This document shows positions 52,233 to 62,006 of a DNA stretch of 64,000 bases, one piece after another. Position 1 is the first letter of the stretch; each line of letters opens with the position of its first letter. The notes under the pieces are model-generated. The model was not told the DNA's origin, ran no database searches, and saw only the letters and a list, made by a program, of their open reading frames with translations. The stretch covers positions 446 to 64,445 of the forward strand of contig JABDFM010000008.1 in assembly GCA_013286565.1 (NCBI GenBank), read 5' to 3'. The translations under genes and the position numbers were made by a program. This DNA is from Bacteroidota bacterium. GTDB taxonomy: Bacteria; Bacteroidota; Bacteroidia; Sphingobacteriales; Sphingobacteriaceae.

Positions 52233-53414
52233 TTAAATGCGCGTACTTTGTGATTTTATATCGAATGCATCCCTTAGGCCTACCGTCACCAAATTAAAGG
52301 CATACACCATCAACATAATGGCAAGGCCGGGTAATATGGCAAGATAAGGAGAATCCATTATAATATAACCATAATGTTCCTTTATCATGCTTCCCCAGGT
52401 AGGCATGGGCGGTTGCGCTCCAAAACCCAGGAAACTAAGCCCCGCCTCCAGCAATATGGCCGATGCAAAATTTGAGGACGCCAGCACCAGTATCGGGCCA
52501 ATAATATTGGGCAAAATATGCCTTCGGATGATCCTCGCATTGTTAAACCCCATCGACCGCGCCGCTTCAATAAACTCTACCTGCTTTAAACTTAATACCT
52601 GGCCCCTTACCAGTCGGCCTACTTCCACCCACATGGAAAGGCCCACGGCGATAAATACTTCCCACAGCCCTTTGCCTAAGGCAAATGATATGGCGATCAC
52701 CAGCAGCAGGGCAGGTAGCGCCCATAAAATATTCATCAGCCAGCTTAGCGAGGCATCAACCCATCCGCCAAAATAACCCGCGATAGAGCCCACGCTTATC
52801 CCCAAAAGTAAACTGATGATCACCGACATAAAACCAACCGCCAATGATACCCTCGCCCCCAAAATAAGGCGACTTAACAAATCGCGGCCATATACATCCG
52901 TACCCAGCCAATAAGTTCTTTTGATGATTTGATGGGCGATGATCTTATCTTTCAGATCGCTATAATTTATTGCTGACGAACCAAAAGACTTGTTTTGTGA
53001 CAGATCTTCCAATTTCTTCCCGGTAACAACCTCAACCAAGCTATAGGCAACTTTCACCGGTTTATCCTCACCACCGATATATTCATCCACATAAATTGAA
53101 TCTTTGCCAAAATGATAGCCTGTTATCGGCACATCCTTATAAAAAGCAGGTTGACCGTACAGCATTTTAGAAAAAATATTCACCGTATCCACCGGTTCAC
53201 TTTTGCGGATACGCAGCATGGTAAATGTGGCCCCCGGTTTTTTTATACTCAGCTGGATGATCATGTTATTGGCCTGGGGGGTGGAGTCGGGCATGATCAA
53301 ATAACCTAATATGGCGATCAATACCGAAAGGATGATAAATACAAGCCCCGCGACAGCAATCTTATTGTGTTTAAATGCTTTCCAGGTACGTTGAGATGGG
53401 GTTAATTCGGCCAA
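52233..53414 (-). CDS. ABC transporter permease, dipeptide/oligopeptide type (DppC/OppC)
   Basis: 393 residues. One N-terminal helix, a periplasmic insert of about 130 residues containing TGYHFGKDSIYVDEYIGG, then the membrane domain with the EAA motif in IEAARSMGFNNARIIRRHIL and GLSFLGFGAQPPMPTWGSMI. The insert is typical of Bacteroidota DppC proteins and absent in E. coli. It forms the channel for peptide import with a DppB partner not present here. Confidence 0.88.
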   Translation of the reverse strand: MAELTPSQRTWKAFKHNKIAVAGLVFIILSVLIAILGYLIMPDSTPQANNMIIQLSIKKPGATFTMLRIRKSEPVDTVNIFSKMLYGQPAFYKDVPITGYHFGKDSIYVDEYIGGEDKPVKVAYSLVEVVTGKKLEDLSQNKSFGSSAINYSDLKDKIIAHQIIKRTYWLGTDVYGRDLLSRLILGARVSLAVGFMSVIISLLLGISVGSIAGYFGGWVDASLSWLMNILWALPALLLVIAISFALGKGLWEVFIAVGLSMWVEVGRLVRGQVLSLKQVEFIEAARSMGFNNARIIRRHILPNIIGPILVLASSNFASAILLEAGLSFLGFGAQPPMPTWGSMIKEHYGYIIMDSPYLAILPGLAIMLMVYAFNLVTVGLRDAFDIKSQSTRI

Positions 53415-53474
53415 GTGCTGTTAATAGTAGATCAGTTGGCTAAATATCGCTTATTTTAAAAGTAAAAGCAAAGA

Positions 53475-54605
53475 TTATCGTACCGTGCGGCCTTTCCACA
53501 CATATTTTCCCGTATTGCCCATCAAGCCGATATACACAAAATAAATAATGTGAATAGGTATCACCAGTATCAGCAACCCAACCAGGTTTACACGCTTAAA
53601 AAATGTGGTAATGGGCAGCAGCAATGCCGCCTCGAACAAATATTTCAACAAAAATTGCAGGGCAAACAACTTAAAGAAATAAATATTATAAAACCCTAAG
53701 CCCGCATTTATCAGCATCGAAACATTAAACAACCAGATGCTCACCGCCAGCGCCACTATTTTTTTATCCTTGTATTTGGTTGATTTTGATGCCCAGCGGC
53801 GGCGTTGCTGCAAAAACTCTTTCAGCGTATGCTTGGCGTGGGTATAAACAATGGCTTCCCTGCTCTTTAAAAAACCTATCCGCCCGGGGTAACGTTCCGC
53901 CACTTTCTGCAACAACAATTCGTCATCTCCTGATGCCAGGTCATCTATCCCCGTAAAACCACCCACCTCATAAAAAACATCTTTACGGTAAGCCAGGTTG
54001 GCCCCGTTGCAGGTAGAGGCTTTGCCGTTGCCGATAAATGCTGCCCCTATCCCAATAAGATAGGCGAACTCCAGCGTCTGCATATATTCAAACAAACTCC
54101 GTTCTTCAAAATAAGCCACCGGCGACGAGATCATCACCAAATCACCGCTTTCGTAATAGCTGACGATGGACGACAACCATTCCTTCCCCATTCGGCAATC
54201 TGCATCGGTAGCTACCATCAGTGTGCCCGTGGACAAGCCTATTGCCCTTGCTATCGCTTTTTTCTTATAGGAATTCAGAGGTTTATCCTCATTTAGTTGC
54301 AGCAATTGAACCCCCTGGTCTGCATAGCCCCGGATGATATCAGCAGTACGGTCAGTTGAGTGATCGTCAACAAAAATGATCTCAGTTAAATGTTTGGGAT
54401 AATCCTGCGCCAAAATATCATCAATAGTAAGGCTTATCTTTTCTTCCTCGTTACGGGCCGCCACCATTACGGTCAGCTTGGTAGTGGGGTTTACCAGGTT
54501 GATTTTGGGGCGCCTTAAAGCCGCCCATCCTTTAATCAGATAAACTAAAACCAAAAGGTAAACGCCCGTAAGCAGTAACGATATACAACTATGAATTGCG
54601 ATCAA
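53475..54605 (-). CDS. Glycosyltransferase family 2, membrane-bound
   Basis: 376 residues. N-terminal helix, then the GT-A core: TVMVAARNEEEKISLTIDDI, IIFVDDHSTD, ATDADCRMGKEWL (the DxD-like metal motif) and QRRRWASKSTKYKD (the QxxRW-like motif of processive or lipid-linked enzymes). Three to four helices close the protein. It probably glycosylates a membrane lipid. It overlaps the flippase-like gene by 17 bases, so both act together. Confidence 0.88.
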   Translation of the reverse strand: MIAIHSCISLLLTGVYLLVLVYLIKGWAALRRPKINLVNPTTKLTVMVAARNEEEKISLTIDDILAQDYPKHLTEIIFVDDHSTDRTADIIRGYADQGVQLLQLNEDKPLNSYKKKAIARAIGLSTGTLMVATDADCRMGKEWLSSIVSYYESGDLVMISSPVAYFEERSLFEYMQTLEFAYLIGIGAAFIGNGKASTCNGANLAYRKDVFYEVGGFTGIDDLASGDDELLLQKVAERYPGRIGFLKSREAIVYTHAKHTLKEFLQQRRRWASKSTKYKDKKIVALAVSIWLFNVSMLINAGLGFYNIYFFKLFALQFLLKYLFEAALLLPITTFFKRVNLVGLLILVIPIHIIYFVYIGLMGNTGKYVWKGRTVR

Positions 54606-55560
54606 AGAATCTGAGTTTTAAAACGAATACGGAGCCTAATATAGCAGGAATGATGAGGTTGATCAGCCAGATGGATGAAACCGCCGCCATTACCGCGATC
54701 TTCTGATCGGTAATATAGATAAAAAAGATGGATGCTGTAAAGTTACGTACGCCAATATCCAGCAGATCAAGCGATGGCAATGCCGATTGGATAAAAAACA
54801 GGATAAATACCATCATCATCACCGGGAAGATCGGCAACTCCGGCATCAGCAAATGAATAACCAGGTAATACTGGAACGAAAAAACAAAGAAGCGCGCCAG
54901 GCAAAACCACATCACATTAAGCAGTTGCGCCATTTTATACCTTCCCAGTATATCAAAAAAGCGATGATACTTTTTAAGGAATTGGATACGATTAAGCAGC
55001 GTTACCAGCCAGCCAATATTAAAGTAAAATATAAGGAACAGCGCTATCACACCAATAGCTATGAGCGATCCGCCGACAATTAACCAAATATTTATAGGAT
55101 GATAAGTAAACCCGAACCACATCAACGCAAGCAGCCCAAGAACATTGGTGATCACGTTTTGGCCGAACGACCCAACCGCCATGGCAAATACACCATGTAT
55201 GCGTTTACGGTTTGGTAAAAACATTACCCGGCCGCCATATTCCCCTATGCGGTTTGGCGTAAATATGGCCCAGGTTAAACCGCAAAACACAGCCTCGATA
55301 GCTTGCCAGGTAGTCATGGCTGATAGTTCGCGGGTAAGATATTTCCATTTAAGGGATTCCAGCACCCAATTTACCACCATCAGCAGCACAACGAACGACA
55401 TGGTAATAACCACCTGGTTATGGCTGATACGTGATATCAGGTCTTCAAATTGCTTTAAATTTTTATTGTTATTTATCCGGTGATAAATAAATACAAATGC
55501 CAAAACTAATATGGCAAGTTTAAGCAGGTATGAGAATATTTTCTTGGCAGCGGCAGTCAA
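54589..55560 (-). CDS. Lysylphosphatidylglycerol synthase/UPF0104-like membrane protein (possible flippase)
   Basis: 323 residues with about eight helices. TPNRIGEYGGRVMFLP and SLDLLDIGVRNFTASIF are the features of the UPF0104/AglD-like membrane domain, related to the transmembrane part of MprF. It lacks the MprF synthase domain. With the overlapping GT2 gene downstream, a role in moving or modifying a glycolipid across the membrane is likely but inferred. Confidence 0.83.
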   Translation of the reverse strand: MTAAAKKIFSYLLKLAILVLAFVFIYHRINNNKNLKQFEDLISRISHNQVVITMSFVVLLMVVNWVLESLKWKYLTRELSAMTTWQAIEAVFCGLTWAIFTPNRIGEYGGRVMFLPNRKRIHGVFAMAVGSFGQNVITNVLGLLALMWFGFTYHPINIWLIVGGSLIAIGVIALFLIFYFNIGWLVTLLNRIQFLKKYHRFFDILGRYKMAQLLNVMWFCLARFFVFSFQYYLVIHLLMPELPIFPVMMMVFILFFIQSALPSLDLLDIGVRNFTASIFFIYITDQKIAVMAAVSSIWLINLIIPAILGSVFVLKLRFFDRNS

Positions 55561-55592
55561 TCCGTAAAAATTTGTGCAATGTTACGAAACAT

Positions 55593-55667
55593 AGTTCAGT
55601 TTGCAGTTAGTAGTATGCAGTTGGCCGTTCCCCTTTTTGCAAACTGCCAACTGCACACCGCAAACTT
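55593..55667. repeat. Palindromic repeat (CAGTTTGCAGTTGGCAG family)
   Basis: CAGTTTGCAGTTAGTAGTAT and CAGTTGGC on the left face GCAAACTGCCAACTG and CCGCAAACT on the right. Fourth copy of the element inside the helicase gene. It touches the stop of the hydrolase gene. Confidence 0.8.
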
Positions 55668-56514
55668 ACTTCAGCCGCGGCCTTAAAAAAGCGATGGTAT
55701 TGGCATAAGCATCTTTGGTGGCTTCGCTGTTGTAGATAGGGTTGCTCGGGTTGGCGAAACCATGGTCGGCATCATATTGGTGCAGGTATAGTTTTTTACC
55801 AGCAGCTTTCATATTCTCAGCAAATTTGGCTACCACTTTTGGGTTGATCCATCCGTCTTTATTGCCAAAATTACCCAGTACATCAGCGTGAAGGGTTTTT
55901 AGTTTGGCTACGTCCTGCTCGGGCATACCGTAATACATCACACAAGCTACATCCTGCTTACCTGCTAATAAGCTGGTTTGCAAACTCCAGCCGCCGCCAA
56001 AGCACCAGCCAATAGTGGCGATATGCGCATCAGGGCCAACATAAGCTATAGCACCTTTGATAATAGCCTGGGCCCTGTCTTCCTTTAATGCTTGCATATA
56101 TTTTCCGGCATCCTCGCGGGTGGTGGCTACCTGGCCATCATACAGGTCAAGGTCCAGCACGTTTACATTACCCAGGTCAGTGTATATTTTTTCTGATTCG
56201 TGCTTTACAAAATCATTCAGCCCCCACCATTCGTGTACCACAAAAAGCCAGTTATTGGTAGGGTTTTTTGCCTTCATTTCAAAAGCATCAGCGTCCTTTC
56301 CATCAGCAGTTTTGTAAGTGATGGCCTTGCCGATAGTACTTTGATAATGATAAGGGCGCGGATTGGCATGCGCCGATACAAATTTCTTATCAGAAGCCAG
56401 CATCGCAAATTTTTGTGTGGCAGATGTTGATTGGCTACAGCAGATCGTCCGGCTCTGGCTGAACGCAAACACGCTGCACCAGATCATTAAGGTTAAAAGG
56501 AATAGTTTTTTCAT
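55666..56514 (-). CDS. Dienelactone hydrolase family protein, secreted
   Basis: 282 residues from ATG 56514 with signal peptide (MKKLFLLTLMIWCSVFAFSQ). VVHEWWGLNDFVKHES is the family's oxyanion region, IGWCFGGGWSLQ holds the nucleophile cysteine in GxCxG, and DADHGFANP the catalytic His. The family hydrolyses cyclic esters or other small esters; the substrate is unknown. An upstream start at 56583 is not supported. Confidence 0.88.
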   Translation of the reverse strand: MKKLFLLTLMIWCSVFAFSQSRTICCSQSTSATQKFAMLASDKKFVSAHANPRPYHYQSTIGKAITYKTADGKDADAFEMKAKNPTNNWLFVVHEWWGLNDFVKHESEKIYTDLGNVNVLDLDLYDGQVATTREDAGKYMQALKEDRAQAIIKGAIAYVGPDAHIATIGWCFGGGWSLQTSLLAGKQDVACVMYYGMPEQDVAKLKTLHADVLGNFGNKDGWINPKVVAKFAENMKAAGKKLYLHQYDADHGFANPSNPIYNSEATKDAYANTIAFLRPRLK

Positions 56515-56653
56515 AACGAGTATATTTTTAAAGGTTAATTTTCGCAGAAAATGGATAAGTGTTTCAACAACCAATATTAGCATAAATTTGTTTGAGATTT
56601 TTATTGGTTATACCACTTATAATATAACTATATTGACCATTATAAACCTTATT

Positions 56654-57319
56654 ATGGAACCTAGATTTATAACTTATCAAAAATTCGATGATGTTGAGTT
56701 AGCAAACGCGCTTATTGCATTGTTAGAAGAGCACGACATTAAATACTACCTACAGCAAGAGACATCCGGGTTTGATCCTTCAATGGTGATGAGCAACGCC
56801 ACTGTTGATTATGCCATAAAGCTAAAAAGTGAAGATTTTGAACAGGTAAATCAACTACTAAAAGAAAATGAAGCAAAAAACATTGAGGAGGTAGATAAAG
56901 ATTATTACCTTTTTACTTTCACCGATGATGAATTGATGGAAGTAGTAACAAAAGCGGATGAGTGGAGTGCTTATGATAATGTGCTTGCCCGAAAAATACT
57001 TACTGAAAGAGGCAAAAATATAAGCGACAAAGACATATCGGTTATAAAAGAAAAGAGGATTGAGGAACTAAAGGAGCCCGAACCACCTCAAACTACCTGG
57101 ATAATTCTCGGGTACCTATTTGCCGCTTTAGGTGGCGTACTGGGAATATTTATTGGGTGGCATTTAATGTCGTATAAGAAGACTTTACCCAATGGCGAAA
57201 AGATTTATGGTTACACTGAAAATGACAGATGGCATGGTAAGCTGATTTTTTATATCGCTGTTGTTGGGGCAGTATTTGGATTTATTTACGAATTATGGCC
57301 ATTCTTAAGAAGTGAATAA
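56654..57319 (+). CDS. DUF2007-like protein with C-terminal membrane helices
   Basis: 221 residues from ATG 56654. The N-terminal part (YQKFDDVELANALIALLEEH, then VDYAIKLKSEDFEQVNQLL) looks like the DUF2007 signal-transducing domain, a small ferredoxin-like fold. A linker contains KILTERGKNISDKDI, and two helices follow (ILGYLFAALGGVLGIFIGWH; FYIAVVGAVFGFIYEL). Function unknown. It is divergent from the hydrolase gene. Confidence 0.72.
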   Translation: MEPRFITYQKFDDVELANALIALLEEHDIKYYLQQETSGFDPSMVMSNATVDYAIKLKSEDFEQVNQLLKENEAKNIEEVDKDYYLFTFTDDELMEVVTKADEWSAYDNVLARKILTERGKNISDKDISVIKEKRIEELKEPEPPQTTWIILGYLFAALGGVLGIFIGWHLMSYKKTLPNGEKIYGYTENDRWHGKLIFYIAVVGAVFGFIYELWPFLRSE

Positions 57320-57390
57320 TTTCTCCCATATCCGGGTCCATAATTTAGTTTAAGGAAATCATTCCGCAATCAGCCCTCCGTCTTCCGAAC

Positions 57391-60285
57391 CTACTTCAAT
57401 ATCTCCTTAATATCATCAGCTGACAATGATTTGATAAAGCTTTCCTCGGTAGTGATGAGCGATTGGGCAACTTTTAGTTTGCGTTTTTGCAGGGCCAGTA
57501 TCTTTTCCTCAACAGAATCTTTGGTGATGAATTTATAGATGAACACATTTTTGGTTTGCCCGATGCGGTGCGTACGGTCGATAGCCTGCTGTTCCACCGC
57601 CGGATTCCACCATGGATCGAGGATGAAAACATAGTCGGCTTCGGTCAGGTTCAATCCCACGCCGCCTGCTTTTATCGAGATCAGGAATACCCTTGTTTTT
57701 TCATCCTCCTGGAATTGTTTAACCACATCGCCGCGGTTTTGGGTGCTGCCATCCAGGTAAACATAAGGGATACCTTGTTCCTCAAAATAATTGCGGTAAA
57801 TGGTGAGCTGTTTCACAAATTGCGAGAATATCAAAACTTTATGCCCGCCATCCAATACGTTGGAAAGCGTATGCACCACGTTCTCAAACTTACCCGAGTC
57901 GCCCTCGTATTCCGCATCGATCATAGATGGGTGGTTGGCAATTTGGCGTAGCTTGATCAGCCCCTGCAAAACCTGTATCTGCGTTTTGGCAAAGGTGCCA
58001 TCCTCCAAACTTTTCAGCAGTTCATTGCGGTATTCCGATTTTACCTTTTCGTATACACTGGCCTGCTCGTCGCTCATTTTGCAGTAGAACAGAGTTTCTG
58101 TTTTCGGTGGCAATTCAGTTGCTACCTGCTCTTTTGTACGGCGCAGAACAAATGGTTTGATCAGCGCCTGCAGCTTGCGGGCCTTATCCTCATCCTTCTT
58201 TTTCTCTATCGGGGTCACAAATTCATTCTGAAAAAACTGCTGACTACCCAGCAAACCGGGATTGATGAACGACATCTGCGTCCACAGGTCATTCACCGAA
58301 TTTTCCACCGGTGTACCGCTCAATATCAGCTTAAAGCGCGATTTAAGCAGCTTAACCGATTGATAGGATTTGGACGATGGGTTTTTGATGTTCTGACTTT
58401 CGTCCAGGATGATATAATCAAAAAAGTAATTCTGAAACAGGTCGATATCTATTCGGCTAATGCCATAGGTAGTGATCACCACATCATAATTGGTAAAAAC
58501 CTCCGGCGATTTGTAGCGCATGGTACCCGTATGTACCATCATGCGCAGTTGCGGGGTAAACTTTTTAGCCTCGTTTAGCCAGTTATAGATTAGCGAGGTA
58601 GGCATGATGATGAGCGAAGTGCTTTTGCTCCCTGCTGTCTCAGTATCCTCTTTATGTTTTTGCAGCAGTGCCAGGGTTTGTATGGTTTTACCCAAGCCCA
58701 TGTCATCAGCCAGGCAGCCCCCAAAATGGTATATCTGCAAAAAATGGAACCAGTTAAACCCTGCTTTTTGGTAGGGCCTTAAATGGCCCTTAAAGTTTTT
58801 GGGCATGGCTATCTCGCCAATATCTTCGTAATTGCTTAGTTTTTGCAGTTTACGGCTCATAGTGACGCCGGCCAGTTCCCCTTCTGCCAGTTCATTTACC
58901 AGGCCGATATGGTGACGGCGTAGTTTAAGCCCGTCATTCCCTTCAGAAAAATGCAGCAGGTTACCATATTGCGAAAACCACTTTTCAGGGATCACCGCTA
59001 TTTCACCGTTCGGCAGTGTAAATTCCTTTTTATGGTTGAGGATATGATTTTTTAACTGCATAAACGGTATCCGGTATTGCCCGAAATACACCACCGCGTA
59101 AATATCAAACCAGTCGTTATTCTCCTTTACCTCCAGGTCTATCTTGCTGCTGCCGAACAAATAGCGTTTTTGCCCCTCGGGCTGTTCTATCTCAAATCCT
59201 TCGGCCAGCAGTTGGTCGTGATGCTGGTTGAGCCATTCAAATACCGAAAAAGAACGGTCTGCATCTTCCTCGCTGCCCGTAACCTCCAGGTTTTGGAACA
59301 GGGTGGATACCGTTTGCAAACCCCATCCCTCCAACAGTTGCAGTTTATTTTTTTCCCAGGTGAGCGAACGTTTGATGCGGTGGAAAAGGTAATCATCCCC
59401 GTTGCGCTCCATCCGTACCGAGACATTCCTGCCATCGCCATAAGGAAAAATATAGCCTGAATATTTAAAATAAAGCTGCAGCTGCGAAGTGCCGCCTTCT
59501 ACGTAGATCGGTTTTAGAATGGGTGTAGCCTCGTGCTTTTCGGTGTTGATGGTGAAACCCTCGGCATATACATTATGTTTTTCTATCAGCGGCGCCACAA
59601 ACTTTTCGAAATACGATTGCTCTGACGAGCGCGGTATGGCGATGTAGCGCTTGTTTAAAAAGGGGAACAGTTTTTTCCCTTCGATCTCTTTATCGAAATG
59701 ATATAGGGTATCATCCAGCAGCATCCATGCGGGATGGTTGCAAATGATCTCGGCATTTTTGAACATGAATTCGATGCGCATCCCCTGGTATTTGATAGTG
59801 GGGAAATACCTGATCTCCGTTTCATCGCGCCTGAAGTGAAACAGCACCGAAGCAGGTTCGGCTGCAATTTGCAGCTTGCGCTCGGCAGGGTAGCCCTCCT
59901 TGCTCATGGAGTATATTTGCCTGCCTGGTAACAGTGACAGTGCCTCTACCATGCGCTTTTCTATTTTTGGGCGGATGGTTTCAAAAAGCTGCTCATTAAA
60001 TATCTTGCTGAAAAACTCGAAGGGGCGTATCGGCTTTTTATAGAATTTCTTAATGATGTTACCCTGCTCCATCTCCTCCAGGATACGCACAAGCTTAAAG
60101 TCGATCTCATCCAGGTATTGGCTGAATTCCTTAGCTGTATTAGAGAAAAGGCGCTGATAAGTTAGTGAAAATTCGCCGTTGGGGTTTAACTGAACAATAT
60201 GTGGTTCAATTACATACGACAAAAACTCATGCCTGCAAACGGCATAGATGATCTGGCATGGTTTTGAGCTGTCGACGCGTAACAT
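57391..60285 (-). CDS. SNF2-family DEAD/DEAH-box helicase/ATPase
   Basis: 964 residues. The first 480 residues are a bacterial SNF2 N-terminal region without a SWIM zinc motif. The motor has DDMGLGKTIQTLALL (about 531, motif I), ILDESQNIKN (motif II), LSGTPVENSVNDLW (motif III), and, in the second lobe, LIFSQFVKQL and DRTHRIGQTKNVF. It translocates on duplex DNA and remodels protein-DNA complexes; the bacterial role is not settled, though RapA-like recycling or defence have been proposed. It stands alone. Confidence 0.94.
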   Translation of the reverse strand: MLRVDSSKPCQIIYAVCRHEFLSYVIEPHIVQLNPNGEFSLTYQRLFSNTAKEFSQYLDEIDFKLVRILEEMEQGNIIKKFYKKPIRPFEFFSKIFNEQLFETIRPKIEKRMVEALSLLPGRQIYSMSKEGYPAERKLQIAAEPASVLFHFRRDETEIRYFPTIKYQGMRIEFMFKNAEIICNHPAWMLLDDTLYHFDKEIEGKKLFPFLNKRYIAIPRSSEQSYFEKFVAPLIEKHNVYAEGFTINTEKHEATPILKPIYVEGGTSQLQLYFKYSGYIFPYGDGRNVSVRMERNGDDYLFHRIKRSLTWEKNKLQLLEGWGLQTVSTLFQNLEVTGSEEDADRSFSVFEWLNQHHDQLLAEGFEIEQPEGQKRYLFGSSKIDLEVKENNDWFDIYAVVYFGQYRIPFMQLKNHILNHKKEFTLPNGEIAVIPEKWFSQYGNLLHFSEGNDGLKLRRHHIGLVNELAEGELAGVTMSRKLQKLSNYEDIGEIAMPKNFKGHLRPYQKAGFNWFHFLQIYHFGGCLADDMGLGKTIQTLALLQKHKEDTETAGSKSTSLIIMPTSLIYNWLNEAKKFTPQLRMMVHTGTMRYKSPEVFTNYDVVITTYGISRIDIDLFQNYFFDYIILDESQNIKNPSSKSYQSVKLLKSRFKLILSGTPVENSVNDLWTQMSFINPGLLGSQQFFQNEFVTPIEKKKDEDKARKLQALIKPFVLRRTKEQVATELPPKTETLFYCKMSDEQASVYEKVKSEYRNELLKSLEDGTFAKTQIQVLQGLIKLRQIANHPSMIDAEYEGDSGKFENVVHTLSNVLDGGHKVLIFSQFVKQLTIYRNYFEEQGIPYVYLDGSTQNRGDVVKQFQEDEKTRVFLISIKAGGVGLNLTEADYVFILDPWWNPAVEQQAIDRTHRIGQTKNVFIYKFITKDSVEEKILALQKRKLKVAQSLITTEESFIKSLSADDIKEILK

Positions 60286-60428
60286 TCCTAATTTGTAAAA
60301 AATTAAGAGAAGTTACATCAACAAAAAAATTCAAACCTAATCAGAATTTGCAGAAATCGAAAGTATTTGGTGTTAAATAATTGTTAACAATGCTTAGTCA
60401 TTGAAAATTAAATGGATTAGTTTTAATA

Positions 60429-60968
60429 CTACTGTCCAACCAACTCACGCGCTAACAATCTTTGATAGATATTAAAATTTTCGCTGTCAAAGCAAACGAA
60501 GAGCACCATTTCCAGTTGAAAAACGGTTGATAAAAATTCCTCCACTGTACTGATAGCTATTTCGGCAGCCTTCATTTTGGGGAAACCAAAGATGCCGGTA
60601 CTGATATTTGGAAATGCAATGGACTTAGCTCCATTTTCAACAGCTAATTTAAGGCTGTTGCGATAAGAATTTGCCAGTAAACGTTCTGCCTTAGTAGTAT
60701 TTCTGTTCCATATTGGACCTACGGTATGTATCACATATTGCGCAGGCAATTTGCCTGCTGTGGTGATCACCGCCTCGCCAACCGGGCAGCCGCCCTGCTT
60801 ATCTTTTATGGCGATGCACTGTTCTAAAATATCCTTTCCGCCTGCACGGTGTATGGCACCATCCACACCCCCACCGCCTAATAGCGAAACGTTGGCCGCA
60901 TTAACAATGGCATCAACCCGAATCGTGGTAATATCTGCCTGTACCGCTTCAATTGTGGTGTCCATCAT
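60429..60968 (-). CDS. Macro domain protein, probable O-acetyl-ADP-ribose deacetylase
   Basis: 179 residues, one macro domain. [20 protein letters not shown] and AIHRAGG form the ADP-ribose site, and [17 protein letters not shown] is the phosphate loop. MacroD-like: it removes acetyl or ADP-ribose groups from ADP-ribose metabolites or proteins. Next to dapF in the same direction, but 50 bases or more separate them and no functional link is evident. Confidence 0.92.
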   Translation of the reverse strand: MMDTTIEAVQADITTIRVDAIVNAANVSLLGGGGVDGAIHRAGGKDILEQCIAIKDKQGGCPVGEAVITTAGKLPAQYVIHTVGPIWNRNTTKAERLLANSYRNSLKLAVENGAKSIAFPNISTGIFGFPKMKAAEIAISTVEEFLSTVFQLEMVLFVCFDSENFNIYQRLLARELVGQ

Positions 60969-61019
60969 GTATTGCTAACTACACACAATAGAGTTTTGTT
61001 TGAGAAAAAATAAAATTTC

Positions 61020-61805
61020 TTAAATTTCCACCTCGCCGCTAAATGACTGCACCGCAGGCCCTTCCAAAAAGATATGGCTGAAATGCTTCCCATCCGTTTC
61101 AAAGCGAATGTTCAGATCACCGCCCAAAACTTTTATCGGGGTGTTTAGTTTGCCGGTTTGGTTATGATGTTTGGCCATGGCAAGTGCTACCGCAGTAACA
61201 CCTGTGCCACAGGCATAGGTTTCATCTTCCACACCACGCTCAAAGGTGCGCACGAAATAGCCATCGTTGGCCGGTTCTACAAAATTTACGTTGATGCCTT
61301 TTGCTTTATAGGTAGCATTATTGCGAATAGCATACCCATCCTGGTACACATCTTTACTTTCCAGGTTGTTGACCAGCTCAATATAATGCGGCGAGCCGGT
61401 ATCCAGCACATAAGCATCCCCATCATGACTGATCTCGTCAACATCTATCATTTGCAAGCTCACCCAATCACCAGCTGCTGAAATTTTGGCATGATGCGGG
61501 CCATCCACTGCCAAAAAATCGGTCTCTGTGTCTATTATTCCAAGGTATTTGGCAAAGGCCACAATACAGCGCCCGCCATTACCGCACATGCTGCTTGGCT
61601 GCCCGTCGGCATTATAATACACCATCTCAAAATCATACCCGGCTTTATCCTGCAAAAACATCATTCCGTCGCCGCCAATACCAAAACGGCGGTCGCATAA
61701 ACGGGATATCAGCTTAGGATGATGGTGATCAACCTCATTTTTCCGGTTATCCATCAAAATAAAATCATTCCCGGCACCCTGGTATTTATAGAATTTGATC
61801 TTCAC
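61020..61805 (-). CDS. dapF: Diaminopimelate epimerase
   Basis: 261 residues. Both catalytic cysteines are visible, in SSMCGNGGRCI (about 73) and ETYACGTGVTAV (about 210); KYQGAGNDFILMDN is the N-terminal substrate motif. It converts LL- to meso-diaminopimelate for lysine and peptidoglycan. First gene of its strand here, divergent from the HtrA protease gene. Confidence 0.96.
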   Translation of the reverse strand: MKIKFYKYQGAGNDFILMDNRKNEVDHHHPKLISRLCDRRFGIGGDGMMFLQDKAGYDFEMVYYNADGQPSSMCGNGGRCIVAFAKYLGIIDTETDFLAVDGPHHAKISAAGDWVSLQMIDVDEISHDGDAYVLDTGSPHYIELVNNLESKDVYQDGYAIRNNATYKAKGINVNFVEPANDGYFVRTFERGVEDETYACGTGVTAVALAMAKHHNQTGKLNTPIKVLGGDLNIRFETDGKHFSHIFLEGPAVQSFSGEVEI

Positions 61806-61917
61806 GCGTTTTATCTAATAATTGTCATTTTCAGTAAGGACAACAAGCCCTAACAAAATTTAAACCGTATTGAAATACAATTTAACAAATTTTAACAAAT
61901 TTACTAATAACTTATCA

Positions 61918-61949
61918 TTGCATATTACGTCTATATGGTATTAAATTTG
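61918..61949 (+). promoter_or_regulatory. Promoter of the HtrA protease gene
   Basis: TTG (61918-61920), 21 bases, then TAAATTTG (61942-61949), a full match to TAnnTTTG. The leader would be about 50 bases. Confidence 0.65.
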
Positions 61950-62006
61950 ACAGTGTAAACTGTAATAAATTAAACATCGTAAAGAAAAGTGAATAATAAT
62001 AACAAC

